Positions 20,743 to 30,426 of a stretch of DNA of 64,000 nucleotides are shown here, piece after piece. The translations under genes were made by a program, and so were the position numbers. The stretch is taken from assembly GCA_963838155.1 (NCBI GenBank), contig CAWIQE010000022.1:124001-188000 (forward strand). Reading direction: 5' to 3'. The stretch is from Pararhizobium_B sp963838155 (GTDB lineage Bacteria; Pseudomonadota; Alphaproteobacteria; Rhizobiales; Rhizobiaceae). The notes under the pieces were generated by a model that searched no databases, was not told the DNA's origin, and was given only the letters and a program-made list of their open reading frames with translations. Within the stretch, counting starts at the first letter, position 1. Every line of letters begins with the position of its first letter.

Positions 20743-21939
20743 TCAGTCGCCCGATCCCGGCTGGCCCACCGAATCGGCATGCCGGGCAAGTCCGGACAGC
20801 ACCATCACGACGACGAAGAGCGCCGGCAGGAAGGTGAAGATCGCATGGAAGCTCGTGTGCTCCGCCAGGAAGCCGATCAGCGAAGGCGCGAAGAGAATGC
20901 CCGAATACCCCATGAAGGTGACGAGCGAGAGCGCGACGCCCGGCGCCAGCCCCGGCATGTTTCCGGCCGCCGAAAAGGCGATCGGGACCATGTTCGATAT
21001 CCCGATGCCGGCAAGCGAAAAGCCGAGGATCGCGACGAGCGGGCTCGGGGCGAGACCGGCCGCAAGCATCCCGGCAAGGGCCGAGAGCGTGCACAGGCGC
21101 ATGGTCACGACGGCGCCGAGCCGGTCGCGGATGGGATCGCCGGCAAAGCGCATCAGCGCCATCGCCGCCGAGAAGGCCCCGAAGCCGAGGCCGGAGAGCG
21201 CCGGGCCCGCCGCCAGCTCGCGGCGCATGTAGAGGGCGCCCCAGTCGAGCACCGCCCCCTCCGGGATCATCGAGAACAGGGCCATGATGCCGAGCAGGTA
21301 GGGCACGATGCTCTTCGGCAGGCGGACGGCGTGCCGCGCCTCGTCCGGATGCGGACCGTCCTCCTCGACGTCCTTCCAGGCGTAGGCGACGCCCGCCGCC
21401 CCGAGCAGCGTGACGACCAGCACGTGGCCGATGACGCCGACGGTCGCGATGAGCGCCCCGCCGACCGCGGCTCCGAGGACGCCGCCGAGGCTCCAGAAAC
21501 CATGGCAGGAGGACATCATCGCCCGCCGCATGCGCCTTTCGACGACGATCGCGTTGGCGTTCATGGAGATGTCCATGCCGCCGACCGCGGCGCCGACGAG
21601 GAAGATGACGGCCGCCGCCACGGGCACGTCGGGCGCGAGCGTCAGGACCAGCAGCGCCGGGACGACGAGGACGCTCGCCCCCTTCGCCACCCGTGCGGAC
21701 CCGAGGCGAGCGACGAGCGTCGCGACCAGCGGCATCGCCGCCAACGAGCCGATGCCGAAGGTCAGGATCATCAGCCCGAGGTGCAGGTCGGACAGGTGCA
21801 GCCGCGAGGCGAATTCGGGAATCTTCGGCGCCCAGCTTCCGAGCGTGAAGCCGTTGACGAGGAACAGCGCCGAGATCGCCCTGCGGTTCGGCGGGAAGAG
21901 GGCAGCGGCATAGCGTGCCAGATAGGCGCTCTGAAGCAT
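20743..21939 (-). CDS. MFS transporter
   Basis: 398-residue major facilitator protein with about twelve membrane segments. The region after segment 1 (GSWAPKIPEFASRL, then LHLGLMILTFGIGSLAAMPL) resembles the YbjJ/fucose-permease-like branch, which often handles sugars or small metabolites. HGFWSLGGVLGAAVGGALIA is a conserved helix-5 style motif. The substrate cannot be assigned. It starts 73 bases downstream of the pyc stop on the same strand, so it could be transcribed with pyc. Confidence 0.88.
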   Translation of the reverse strand: MLQSAYLARYAAALFPPNRRAISALFLVNGFTLGSWAPKIPEFASRLHLSDLHLGLMILTFGIGSLAAMPLVATLVARLGSARVAKGASVLVVPALLVLTLAPDVPVAAAVIFLVGAAVGGMDISMNANAIVVERRMRRAMMSSCHGFWSLGGVLGAAVGGALIATVGVIGHVLVVTLLGAAGVAYAWKDVEEDGPHPDEARHAVRLPKSIVPYLLGIMALFSMIPEGAVLDWGALYMRRELAAGPALSGLGFGAFSAAMALMRFAGDPIRDRLGAVVTMRLCTLSALAGMLAAGLAPSPLVAILGFSLAGIGISNMVPIAFSAAGNMPGLAPGVALSLVTFMGYSGILFAPSLIGFLAEHTSFHAIFTFLPALFVVVMVLSGLARHADSVGQPGSGD

Positions 21940-22012
21940 CAGTACGCCTGCCGGCCGGTTGCCGCCGGCCGCGGAAGCCGGCCGTGCCGCTTCGCGTGGA
22001 AAGACGCGCGCA

Positions 22013-25000
22013 TCAGCCCTCGTAGACCACCATCAGGTCCTTGGCGTCGATCTGGTCGCCGGCTTTCACGAGCACCTCGGCCACCGTGCCGTCCCGCTCG
22101 GCGTGCAGCGCCGTCTCCATCTTCATCGCCTCGATCGACACCAGCACGTCGCCGCTCTTCACGGCCTGCCCCGCCGAAACGGCGACGGTCGAGACCACGC
22201 CCGGCATCGGCGCGCCGACATGGGCGTCGTTCTGCGGGTCGGCCTTGCGGCGAACGCCGGCGCCCGAGGCCCCGTGCGAGCGGTCCGGCACCCGGATCGA
22301 GCGCGGCTGGCCGTTGAGCTCGAAGAAGACCGTGACCATGCCCTTGTCGTTCGTCTCGCCGACGGCCTGGTTGCGGATGACCAGCGTCTTGCCGCGCTCC
22401 AGCTCGACCATGATCTCCTCCCCGACCGGCAGCCCGTAGAAATAGGTCGGCGTCGGCAGGACGCTCACCGGCCCGTAGGCCTCGGCGACGAGCGCGAAAT
22501 CGGTGAAGACCTTCGGGTACATCAGATAGGAGGAAAGCTCCCGCTCGCTCACCTCGCGCTCGATCTTCTCCTCGATCGCCGAGCGTTCGGCATCGAGGTC
22601 GGCTGGGTCGAGCAGCGAACCCGGCCTTTCGGTGTAGGGCTTCTCGGTCTTGAGCACCTTTTTCTGGAGGGGTTTCGGCCAGCCGGCCGGCGGCTGCCCG
22701 AGGTCTCCCCTGAGCATCGAAACCACCGAGTCCGGGAAGGACATGTCCTTGGCCGGATCCTCGACGTCGGCCACCGAAAGGTCCTGGCTGACCATCATCA
22801 GCGCCATGTCGCCGACAACCTTGGAGGAGGGCGTCACCTTGACGATGTCCCCGAACATCATGTTCACGTCGTGATAGGCCCTGGCGACCTTGTGCCACCG
22901 CGTCTCCAGGCCCAGCGAGCGTGCCTGCTCCTTGAGGTTGGTGAACTGGCCGCCCGGCATCTCGTGCAGGTAGACTTCCGAGGCCGGGCCCTTCTGGTCG
23001 CTCTCGAAAGCGGCGTACTGATGGCGCACCGCCTCCCAGTAGAAGGAGATCCGGCGGATCCATTCGGGATCGAGAAGCGGATCGCGCTCGGTCCCCGTCA
23101 GGGCCTCGACGATGGACCCGAGGCAGGGCTGCGAGGTGTTGCCGGAAAGCGCGTCCATCGCCGCGTCGACCGCATCGACGCCGGCGTCGACCGCGGCGAG
23201 CACAGTGGCGGCGGAGATGCCCGAGGTGTCGTGCGTGTGGAAGTGGATCGGCAGGTCGCTCGCCTCGCGCAGCGCCTTGAAGAGCGCCGTGGCCGCGCGC
23301 GGCTTCAGCAGGCCGGCCATGTCCTTGACCGCGATGATGTGGGCGCCCGCCTTCTCGAGCTCCTGCGCCAGGGCGACGTAGTATTTGAGGTCGTATTGCG
23401 GCCGGGCGGCGTTGAGGATGTCGCCCGTATAGCAGATCGTCGCCTCGCAGAGCCGGCCCTCCTCGCGCACGGCATCCATCGCCACGCGCATGTTCTCCAC
23501 CCAGTTCAGGCAGTCGAAGACGCGGAAGAGATCGATGCCGCCGGCGGCCGCCTCGCGCACGAAGTGGCGCACGACGTTGTCCGGGTAGTTCTTGTAGCCG
23601 ACCCCGTTCGCACCCCTGAGCAGCATCTGCAGCAGAATGTTGGGTGCGCCTTCGCGCACCAGCGCCAGGCGTTCCCAGGGATCCTCCGTCAGGAACCGCA
23701 TCGCCACGTCGAAGGTCGCGCCGCCCCAGCACTCCAGCGAGAAGAGATTGGGCAGCGCCCGCGCATAGGCGTCGGCGATGCGGGCGATGTCGTGGGTCCG
23801 CATGCGGGTGGCCAGCAGCGACTGGTGCCCGTCGCGCATCGTCGTGTCGGTGACGAGCGCCCGCGTCTGCGCCCGCATCCACTCGGCGAACTTCTCCGGC
23901 CCGAGCCGGTCGAGCGTCTGCTTGGTGCCGTCGGGAACCGGTCCCTCGATGAACGGCACGATCGGCGCGGCGGCGTCGGCCGGCGGCAGCGGGCGGTCGC
24001 GCGTTTCCGGATGGCCGTTGATGGTCACGTCGGCGATGTAGGTCAGGAGCTTCGTCGCCCGGTCGCCGCGCTTCACCTGCTCGAACAGCTCCGGCGTCGA
24101 GTCGATGAACCGCGTCGTGTAGGAATTGTCGCGGAATTTCGGGTGCGAGATGATCGCCTCGAGGAAGGTGAGGTTCGTCGCCACGCCGCGGATGCGGAAC
24201 TCGCGCAGCGCCCGGTCCATGCGCATGATCGCTTCCTCGGGCGACGGCGCCCATGCCGTGACCTTCTCCAGCAGCGGATCGTAGAACCGCGTGATCACCG
24301 CGCCGGAATAGGCCGTGCCGCCGTCGAGCCGGATGCCGAAGCCGGTGGCGCCGCGATAGGCCGTGATGCGGCCGTAATCGGGAATGAAGTTCTGCTCCGG
24401 ATCCTCCGTGGTGATGCGGCACTGCAGCGCGTGGCCGTTGAGCTTGATACCGGATTGTGCCGGCACGCCCGATTCCGGCGTCCCGATGGCGTGTCCGTCG
24501 AGGATGTGGATCTGCGCCTTGACGATGTCGATGCCGGTCACCTCCTCGGTGACGGTATGCTCGACCTGGATGCGCGGATTGACCTCGATGAAATAGAATT
24601 TGCCGGTGTCCGCATCCATCAGGAATTCGACGGTTCCCGCCCCGACATAGTCGGTCGCCTCGGCGATCCGGCGTGCATGGCCGCACAGTTCCGCGCGCTG
24701 CGCCTCGTCGAGATAGGGCGCCGGCGCCCGCTCGACGACCTTCTGGTTGCGCCGCTGGATCGAGCAGTCGCGCTCGAAGAGGTCGACGACGTTGCCGTGG
24801 GTATCGCCGAGCACCTGCACCTCGACGTGGCGGGCGCGCTCGACCAGCTTTTCGAGATAGACCTCGTCCTTGCCGAAGGCCGCCTTCGCCTCGCGCCTGG
24901 CCTCCGTCACCTCCCGGGCGAGGTCCTCCGGCTTCCGGATCGCCCGCATGCCGCGTCCGCCCCCGCCCCAGGACGCCTTCAGCATCAGCGGGTACCCGAT

Positions 25001-25474
25001 TTCCCCCGCCATTCGGGCCACGTCGTCCATGTCGTCCGGCAACGGCTCGGTCGCCGGCACGACGGGCACGCCGATCTCGACCGCGAGATTGCGCGCGGCG
25101 ACCTTGTTGCCGAGCCGGCGCATCGTCTCCGGCTTCGGCCCGATGAAGATGATGCCGGCCTCCGCGCAGGCGTCGGCGAATTCCGGACTTTCCGAAAGAA
25201 GGCCGTAGCCCGGATGGATCGCGTCCGCGCCGGAAAGCCGGGCGACGCGCAGGACCTCGTCGATCGACAGGTAGCTCTCGATCGGTCCGAGATCGCGGTC
25301 GAGATGCGGACCGCGGCCGACCCGGTAGGATTCGTCCGCCTTGAAGCGGTGCAGCGCCAGCTTGTCCTCCTCGGCCCAGATCGCCACCGTCTTGATGCCC
25401 AGTTCGTTGGCCGCGCGGAACACGCGGATGGCGATCTCGGAACGGTTGGCGACGAGGATCTTGCTGATGGACAA
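22013..25474 (-). CDS. pyc: Pyruvate carboxylase
   Basis: Biotin enzyme that carboxylates pyruvate to oxaloacetate, feeding the TCA cycle and gluconeogenesis. 1153 residues in the single-chain order: biotin carboxylase (ILVANRSEIAIRVFRAANEL at the start; KASWGGGGRGMRAI ATP loop; EVNPRIQVEHTVTEEVTG), carboxyltransferase (TRMRTHDIARIADAYA, ECWGGATFDVAMRFL), and a C-terminal biotinyl domain with Lys1118 in EAMKMET. I chose a TTG start at 25474 because AAGGAG lies about nine bases upstream. The frame could run to an ATG at 25558, but that adds a non-homologous leader. It is a stand-alone gene, downstream of a LuxR-type regulator. Confidence 0.96.
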   Translation of the reverse strand: MSISKILVANRSEIAIRVFRAANELGIKTVAIWAEEDKLALHRFKADESYRVGRGPHLDRDLGPIESYLSIDEVLRVARLSGADAIHPGYGLLSESPEFADACAEAGIIFIGPKPETMRRLGNKVAARNLAVEIGVPVVPATEPLPDDMDDVARMAGEIGYPLMLKASWGGGGRGMRAIRKPEDLAREVTEARREAKAAFGKDEVYLEKLVERARHVEVQVLGDTHGNVVDLFERDCSIQRRNQKVVERAPAPYLDEAQRAELCGHARRIAEATDYVGAGTVEFLMDADTGKFYFIEVNPRIQVEHTVTEEVTGIDIVKAQIHILDGHAIGTPESGVPAQSGIKLNGHALQCRITTEDPEQNFIPDYGRITAYRGATGFGIRLDGGTAYSGAVITRFYDPLLEKVTAWAPSPEEAIMRMDRALREFRIRGVATNLTFLEAIISHPKFRDNSYTTRFIDSTPELFEQVKRGDRATKLLTYIADVTINGHPETRDRPLPPADAAAPIVPFIEGPVPDGTKQTLDRLGPEKFAEWMRAQTRALVTDTTMRDGHQSLLATRMRTHDIARIADAYARALPNLFSLECWGGATFDVAMRFLTEDPWERLALVREGAPNILLQMLLRGANGVGYKNYPDNVVRHFVREAAAGGIDLFRVFDCLNWVENMRVAMDAVREEGRLCEATICYTGDILNAARPQYDLKYYVALAQELEKAGAHIIAVKDMAGLLKPRAATALFKALREASDLPIHFHTHDTSGISAATVLAAVDAGVDAVDAAMDALSGNTSQPCLGSIVEALTGTERDPLLDPEWIRRISFYWEAVRHQYAAFESDQKGPASEVYLHEMPGGQFTNLKEQARSLGLETRWHKVARAYHDVNMMFGDIVKVTPSSKVVGDMALMMVSQDLSVADVEDPAKDMSFPDSVVSMLRGDLGQPPAGWPKPLQKKVLKTEKPYTERPGSLLDPADLDAERSAIEEKIEREVSERELSSYLMYPKVFTDFALVAEAYGPVSVLPTPTYFYGLPVGEEIMVELERGKTLVIRNQAVGETNDKGMVTVFFELNGQPRSIRVPDRSHGASGAGVRRKADPQNDAHVGAPMPGVVSTVAVSAGQAVKSGDVLVSIEAMKMETALHAERDGTVAEVLVKAGDQIDAKDLMVVYEG

Positions 25475-25579
25475 GGCCAGGCTCCTTCTGAACGACCGGT
25501 TTTGGCGAGGAGGAACCCCTCGGCAGCACTCAATACCGCCAGTTTTGCTGCAGTGCAAATAAATGAATGCGCCGCGCTG

Positions 25580-26320
25580 TCAGTTTATGAGACCGAGCCG
25601 GAAGGCGATGGCGACGGCATGGTGGCGGTTCCTGGCGCCCAGCTTGTCCTGGATGCCGTTCATGTACCAGTCGACCGTGTTGCTGGAAATGTTGAGGACC
25701 TGCCCGATCTCGTTCGAGGTCAGGCCGTCGGCCAGCCGGCTCAGCGCCTCCATCTCGCGCCGGGTCAGCTGCACCGACACGGGCGCGGTCATTTCCGCCG
25801 CCATCTTCGGCTGGCAGACGCGAAGCACCTGCCAGAAGGCGCGCTTGGCGAGCGCATCGACGAGCGCCATCTGCAGCGGCGAGAGGTCGACCGGCGCGCC
25901 GCCGACCGACAGGTAGCCGACCAGTCCGCGATCCCGGTGGACGGGAAAGACGTAGCCGTCGTCGAGCCCGTGCCGGGCCGCATCGCGCATCATCCGCTTC
26001 ATCTTGCCGAAATACGGATCCTCCCGGAATTCCGCCACCGCATCGCGCCAGCGGAAAGGCTCCTGGCTCTTGCGCACGTAGCGCACGACGGGGTCGACGA
26101 AGGCATAGCGCTTCGTGCCGTACACGTCGCGCCACTCCTGGGGATAGTCGCCCGTCAGCACGTAGTCTGCAAGCTCGGCATCGGGATGTGCCATGCGGAC
26201 CAGCACGAAGAAATCGAAGCCGAGATCCCCGAGAACGTCGCCGAGAAGGGTCGTCATCTCCGGACACGACAGGCCCTCGAGCGATCGGGACAGGAGATCG
26301 AGAATGGATTCTTCGCTCAT
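25580..26320 (-). CDS. LuxR-type regulator with an autoinducer-binding domain (no luxI nearby)
   Basis: 246 residues. The N-terminal acyl-homoserine-lactone binding domain keeps the pattern of the family: YPQEWRDVYG (Trp and Tyr of the pocket), FVDPVVRYV (Asp-Pro) and PFRWRDA (Trp). The C-terminal helix-turn-helix is LTSNEIGQVLNISSNTVDWY followed by MNGIQDKLGARNRHHAV. A GAGGGGGG ribosome site precedes the ATG at 26320. No autoinducer synthase gene is present in the window, so it is a LuxR solo that would sense a signal made elsewhere. It is on the same strand as pyc, 105 bases upstream, but cotranscription is not evident. Confidence 0.88.
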   Translation of the reverse strand: MSEESILDLLSRSLEGLSCPEMTTLLGDVLGDLGFDFFVLVRMAHPDAELADYVLTGDYPQEWRDVYGTKRYAFVDPVVRYVRKSQEPFRWRDAVAEFREDPYFGKMKRMMRDAARHGLDDGYVFPVHRDRGLVGYLSVGGAPVDLSPLQMALVDALAKRAFWQVLRVCQPKMAAEMTAPVSVQLTRREMEALSRLADGLTSNEIGQVLNISSNTVDWYMNGIQDKLGARNRHHAVAIAFRLGLIN

Positions 26321-26447
26321 TCGCCCCCCTCGGACGACATCGTCTTGGACGTTCGTCGGTCGGCCTGCGACGAACGGTGATCCTTCCCCTCGCCGACGGA
26401 TCCGCTGCCGGCGGGCCGGCCTTCGGCCGAAAGCGGTCTCCGCCCGG

Positions 26448-28841
26448 TCAGACGCCGTAGGGTATCCAGATCGTCTTCACCTGCGTTGCCTGATCGAGAA
26501 GCCGCCTCCCCTGGAAGGCCGGCCCGGCCACGTCGACGGCCGTCTCGTCCAGCATCCACACGCGCTTCAGGTTTCCGGCCGAGCGGTCCTCGCAGCTCGC
26601 GATCTCGTCGGCGCCCGCCAGGCCCCAGAGACAGTCGACGCCGTCGTGGTCGGCGAGCGTCGCGGCGAGGCCGGAGCGGTCTCCCGTCACGATGTTGATC
26701 ACGCCGGGCGGGACGTCGCTCGTTTCCACCACCTGGTAGAAGTCGGTCATCGACAGTGGATGCGAAGGCGACGGAACCAGCACCACCCGGTTGCCGGTCG
26801 CGATCAGCGGCAGGGCGAGAGACAGGCTGCCGAGCAGCGGCGCCGCATCCGGAGCGAGCACCCCGGCGACGCCGTAGGGCTCGTTCATCGCCAGGGTGGT
26901 ATGCCCGCTCAGCGTCGATGTCGCGCGCGCGTCGTGCTTGTCGGCCCACGCCGCGTAGAGGAAGAGCCGGCCGACCGCCGCCTCCACCTCGGCGCCGGCC
27001 GCCCGCCGGCCGGCTCCCGTCTGCAGGTCTATCCGGGCGGCGAACTCCTCCGCGCGCGCGGCCAGGTTCTCGCCGAGGAAATAGAGGATCTGCGCGCGCT
27101 GGTGTCCGGACATGCCCGACCACGCCGATGCCTTCGACGCCGCCTCGACGGCATTGCGGATGTCCTTGCGGTTGCCGAGCCCGGCCTCGCCGACGACCCG
27201 CCCCTTGCGATCGCGCACGGCGTAGCTGTAGCCGCTGTCCGGACGGACCTGCCGGCCGCCGACGAACAGCTTGGCCGTGCGGTCGATGGCATCTCCGATC
27301 TCCCGCATTTCGACGCCGGGCGCGGCGTCGGCCGCGTGCGCCTGCGGCTTGCCCTTCTGCTTCGCCGCCTTCCATGCGGTCTCCGCGAGATATTCGGCAA
27401 GGCCGGCCGCGCCGCCTTCCCGCCCGTAGCCGCTTTCGCGATAGCCGCCGAAGGGCGCCGCCGCATCGAAGAGATTGGTGGAATTCACCCAGACGACCCC
27501 CGCCTTCAGCTTCCCGGCGACGTGCAGCACGGTCGATACGTTTTCCGACCAGATCGACGCGGCGAGCCCGTAGCGGGTGTTGTTGGCGAGCGCGATCGCC
27601 TCCTCGGGGGTGCGGAACGTCATCGAGGCGAGGACCGGGCCGAAGATCTCGACCGTCGCCGCGGTCGAGGCCGGGGCGACGCCCGTCAGAAGCGACGGCG
27701 GGTAGAAATAGCCTTCCTTGGGCAGGTCGCAGGGCGCCTGGAACAGCTCCGCCCCCTCCTCGCGCGCCTTCTCCACCAGCCCGGCGATCCGCTCGAGCTG
27801 TTCCTTGGAGACGACCGCACCCATGTCGATCGCCTTGTCCAGCGGCGCGCCCACCCTCAGGCGCGCCATGCGCTCGCGGAGGCGCTCGTGAAACCGCTCC
27901 GCGACGCTCTCCTGCACGATGAGCCGGGAGCCCGCGCAGCACACCTCGCCCTGGTTGAACCAGATCGCGTCGACGACGCCCTCGACCGCCGCCTCCATGT
28001 CCGCGTCGTCGAAGACGATGAAGGGCGATTTTCCTCCGAGCTCCAGCGAGAGCTTCTTGCCCTGGCCCGCCGTGGACTTCCGGATGAGCCGGCCGACATC
28101 GGTGGAGCCGGTGAAGGCGACCTTGTCCACGCCGGGGTGTTCGACGAGAAGCGCGCCCGTCGCGCCCTCGCCCTGCACGATGTTGACCACGCCCTTCGGC
28201 AGGCCCGCCTTCATGCACAGTTCCGCGAAGGCGATGGCCGACAGCGGCGTCTGTTCCGCCGGCTTGAGGACCACGGTGCAGCCGGCCGCAAGCGCCGGCG
28301 CGATCTTCCACGCCAGCATCAGCAGCGGGAAGTTCCACGGAATGACCTGGCCGCAGACGCCGGCCGGCGCCATGCCGGGAAACTCGCTCTCCACCAGCTC
28401 CGCCCAGCCGGCGTGGTGGTAGAAGTGGCGCGCGACGAGGGGGACGTCGATGTCGCGCGTCTCGCGGATCGGCTTGCCGTTGTCGATGGTTTCGAGCACC
28501 GCCAGGAAGCGCGCATGCTTCTGCACCTGGCGCGCCAGCGCGTAGAGGAAGGTCGCGCGCTCGTGCCCGGACCGGTTCGACCAGCCCTTGAGCGCCGCGC
28601 GCGCCGCCGAGACGGCCTTGTCGACCGTCTCCTTGCCGGCGGAAGGCAGGCTGGCGATCGCCTTGCCGGTCGCCGGCTCGACGACGTCGAAGCGCCCCTT
28701 GCCGTCCTGTCCGGTGAAGGCGCCGTCGATGAAATGCCCGAACTTTTCCGGGCTGCCGGCAAGCCAGTCGCGGACGATCCTGTCGTCTTCTGGCGCGGGA
28801 CCGTAGCTCATGTCTTCAAGGATCTCTGTGATGACGTTCAT
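26448..28841 (-). CDS. Two-domain aldehyde dehydrogenase
   Basis: 797 residues, nearly twice the usual length. The first half (about 1-480) is a complete aldehyde dehydrogenase: GQVIPWNFPLLMLAWKIAPA, VAFTGSTDVGRLI, Glu in SLELGGKSPFIVF, and the catalytic Cys301 in NQGEVCCAGSRL. The second half resembles an aldehyde dehydrogenase N-terminal fold (VFVGGRQ-like FVGGRQVRPDSGYSYAV, PYGVAGVLAPDAAPLLG) but lacks a recognisable catalytic Cys, so it is probably structural. A CCGGAGG ribosome site precedes the ATG. It follows deoC by 17 bases. Together they suggest oxidation of the acetaldehyde released from deoxyribose 5-phosphate, an inference from the pairing. Confidence 0.88.
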   Translation of the reverse strand: MNVITEILEDMSYGPAPEDDRIVRDWLAGSPEKFGHFIDGAFTGQDGKGRFDVVEPATGKAIASLPSAGKETVDKAVSAARAALKGWSNRSGHERATFLYALARQVQKHARFLAVLETIDNGKPIRETRDIDVPLVARHFYHHAGWAELVESEFPGMAPAGVCGQVIPWNFPLLMLAWKIAPALAAGCTVVLKPAEQTPLSAIAFAELCMKAGLPKGVVNIVQGEGATGALLVEHPGVDKVAFTGSTDVGRLIRKSTAGQGKKLSLELGGKSPFIVFDDADMEAAVEGVVDAIWFNQGEVCCAGSRLIVQESVAERFHERLRERMARLRVGAPLDKAIDMGAVVSKEQLERIAGLVEKAREEGAELFQAPCDLPKEGYFYPPSLLTGVAPASTAATVEIFGPVLASMTFRTPEEAIALANNTRYGLAASIWSENVSTVLHVAGKLKAGVVWVNSTNLFDAAAPFGGYRESGYGREGGAAGLAEYLAETAWKAAKQKGKPQAHAADAAPGVEMREIGDAIDRTAKLFVGGRQVRPDSGYSYAVRDRKGRVVGEAGLGNRKDIRNAVEAASKASAWSGMSGHQRAQILYFLGENLAARAEEFAARIDLQTGAGRRAAGAEVEAAVGRLFLYAAWADKHDARATSTLSGHTTLAMNEPYGVAGVLAPDAAPLLGSLSLALPLIATGNRVVLVPSPSHPLSMTDFYQVVETSDVPPGVINIVTGDRSGLAATLADHDGVDCLWGLAGADEIASCEDRSAGNLKRVWMLDETAVDVAGPAFQGRRLLDQATQVKTIWIPYGV

Positions 28842-28858
28842 CGAAACCTCCGGTCCGC

Positions 28859-29845
28859 CTAGGCCATGGCGTGGCGGTTGGCGGCCGAGTACCGGCCCGT
28901 GACGTGATGCTCGAGCTGGCGCTCGATGTCGCCGAGCAGAGAGCTTGCGCCGATCCGGAAGAGCGCCGGCCCGGTCCACGGCGTCCCGAGTTCCTCCTTC
29001 ATCAGCACCAGCCAGGCGATCGCGTCCTTCGCCGTCTTCAGCCCGCCGGCCGGCTTGAAGCCGGCGACATGGCCCGACAGCCGCCCGTAGTCGCGAATGG
29101 CCCGGCACATGACGAGCGACACCGGCAGCGTGGCGTTGACCGGCTCCTTGCCCGTCGAGGTCTTGATGAAATCGGCGCCGGCCATCAGCGCGACCATGCT
29201 GGCCCGGTAGACGTTGGTCAGCGTCGCCAGCTCCCCGGTCGCGAGTATCGCCTTCATATGCGCCGGCCCGCAGGCCTCGCGCATCGCGGAAAGCTCGTCG
29301 TAGAGCGCCTGCCATTCGCCCTTGAAGACCAGCCTCCGGGAAATCACGATGTCGATCTCGGCCGCCCCCGCGGACACGGCGTAGCGAATCTCGCCGAGCC
29401 GCTGCTCCAGCGGGGTCAGCCCCGCCGGGAAGCCGGTCGCGACGGACGCGACGGGAATGCCGGAATTGCCGAGCGCGCGCACCGCCGCCGGCACCATGGC
29501 CGGATAGACGCACACCGCACCGGTCGTCAGGAACCCCGTCTCCAGGCCGAGCGCTTCGACGAGATCCTCGCGAAGCGGCTGGCGCGCCTTGGCGCAGAGC
29601 CGCGCCACGCGGTCCTCCGTGTCGTCGCCCGACAGCGTCGTCAGGTCGATGCACTGGATCGCCCTCACCAGCCAGGCCGCCTGCCACGCCTTCTTGACCG
29701 TCCGCCGGCCGGCCAGCGCCGCGGTGCGCCGGTCGGCGGCACGCGTGTTGACGGCGACGCCGGAAAAGGCGTCGACGGTCAGCGGCAGGCCCGGATTGAG
29801 CCGGTGACCGCCGGTCTTGGCGGCAATGGTGTCGATCGTGTCCAT
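28859..29845 (-). CDS. deoC: Deoxyribose-phosphate aldolase
   Basis: Cleaves 2-deoxyribose 5-phosphate to glyceraldehyde 3-phosphate and acetaldehyde in deoxynucleoside breakdown. The 328-residue protein has CIDLTTLSGDDTEDRV, VASVATGFPAG, EIDIVISRRL, the Schiff-base lysine region ADFIKTSTGKEPVNAT and GFKPAGGLKTAKDA. I chose the ATG at 29845 (MDTIDTIAAKTGG), preceded by GGGGAGGG; the frame extends 14 codons upstream without support. It is the longer form of the enzyme (about 330 residues versus about 220 for the short bacterial type). The gene leads a two-gene operon with the aldehyde dehydrogenase. Confidence 0.93.
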   Translation of the reverse strand: MDTIDTIAAKTGGHRLNPGLPLTVDAFSGVAVNTRAADRRTAALAGRRTVKKAWQAAWLVRAIQCIDLTTLSGDDTEDRVARLCAKARQPLREDLVEALGLETGFLTTGAVCVYPAMVPAAVRALGNSGIPVASVATGFPAGLTPLEQRLGEIRYAVSAGAAEIDIVISRRLVFKGEWQALYDELSAMREACGPAHMKAILATGELATLTNVYRASMVALMAGADFIKTSTGKEPVNATLPVSLVMCRAIRDYGRLSGHVAGFKPAGGLKTAKDAIAWLVLMKEELGTPWTGPALFRIGASSLLGDIERQLEHHVTGRYSAANRHAMA

Positions 29846-29958
29846 GACGCCCTCCCCGGCATCGGTAATCCTGCCCTTGCGGAGCATCGCTTACAGCCTA
29901 TCGGACGAAACAGCCTCGAAGACAACCCCGCATGCCGCCGATCCGGCGGCTGCGGCCG

Positions 29959-30345
29959 CTAGTCGCCGCGCAGGTCGCCGTCTTCGGCGAGCGCCCGGCG
30001 GGCGGCGGCGTAGTGGGCGTCGGTGATGTGGCCCCGGATCGCCGAAATGGCCGCCGCGAGCACCGCGACGTCGTCCGTGAAGCCGAGAATCGCGACGAAA
30101 TCGGGAATCGCGTCGATCGGCATCACGAAATAGGCGAGCGCCGCCAGCAGGATGCCGCGCACCCGCATCGGGGTTCGCGGGTCGAGCGCGCAATAATAGG
30201 ACGCCACGACGTCCTCGACGAACGGAATCCGCCGCGCCGCCTTCTTCAGCGTCTGCCAGAATTTCGCCCGGACCCGTTCGGCCTGCTCGCGCCGCGTCCG
30301 TTCGCCGCCAGGCCGCAGGATCTCGCCTATCTTGACGTCGTCCAT
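29959..30345 (-). CDS. YkvA family (DUF1232) membrane protein
   Basis: 128 residues. The DUF1232 core is GILLAALAYFVMPIDAIPDF followed by VAILGFTDDVAVLAAAI, a conserved short hydrophobic pair with the PxDxxPD motif. The N-terminus is basic and helical. Function is not established. I chose the ATG at 30345 (MDDVKIGEILRPGG), with CGGAGCGCGAG upstream. The following palindromic repeat lies 82 bases upstream of this start. Confidence 0.88.
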   Translation of the reverse strand: MDDVKIGEILRPGGERTRREQAERVRAKFWQTLKKAARRIPFVEDVVASYYCALDPRTPMRVRGILLAALAYFVMPIDAIPDFVAILGFTDDVAVLAAAISAIRGHITDAHYAAARRALAEDGDLRGD

Positions 30346-30426
30346 CTCGCGCTCCGAATAGTGTTCCGCACGGGATATGGGGTCGCCGGCCCGGATCGGC
30401 AAACGTCCCCGCACGGCGCCCGGCCA

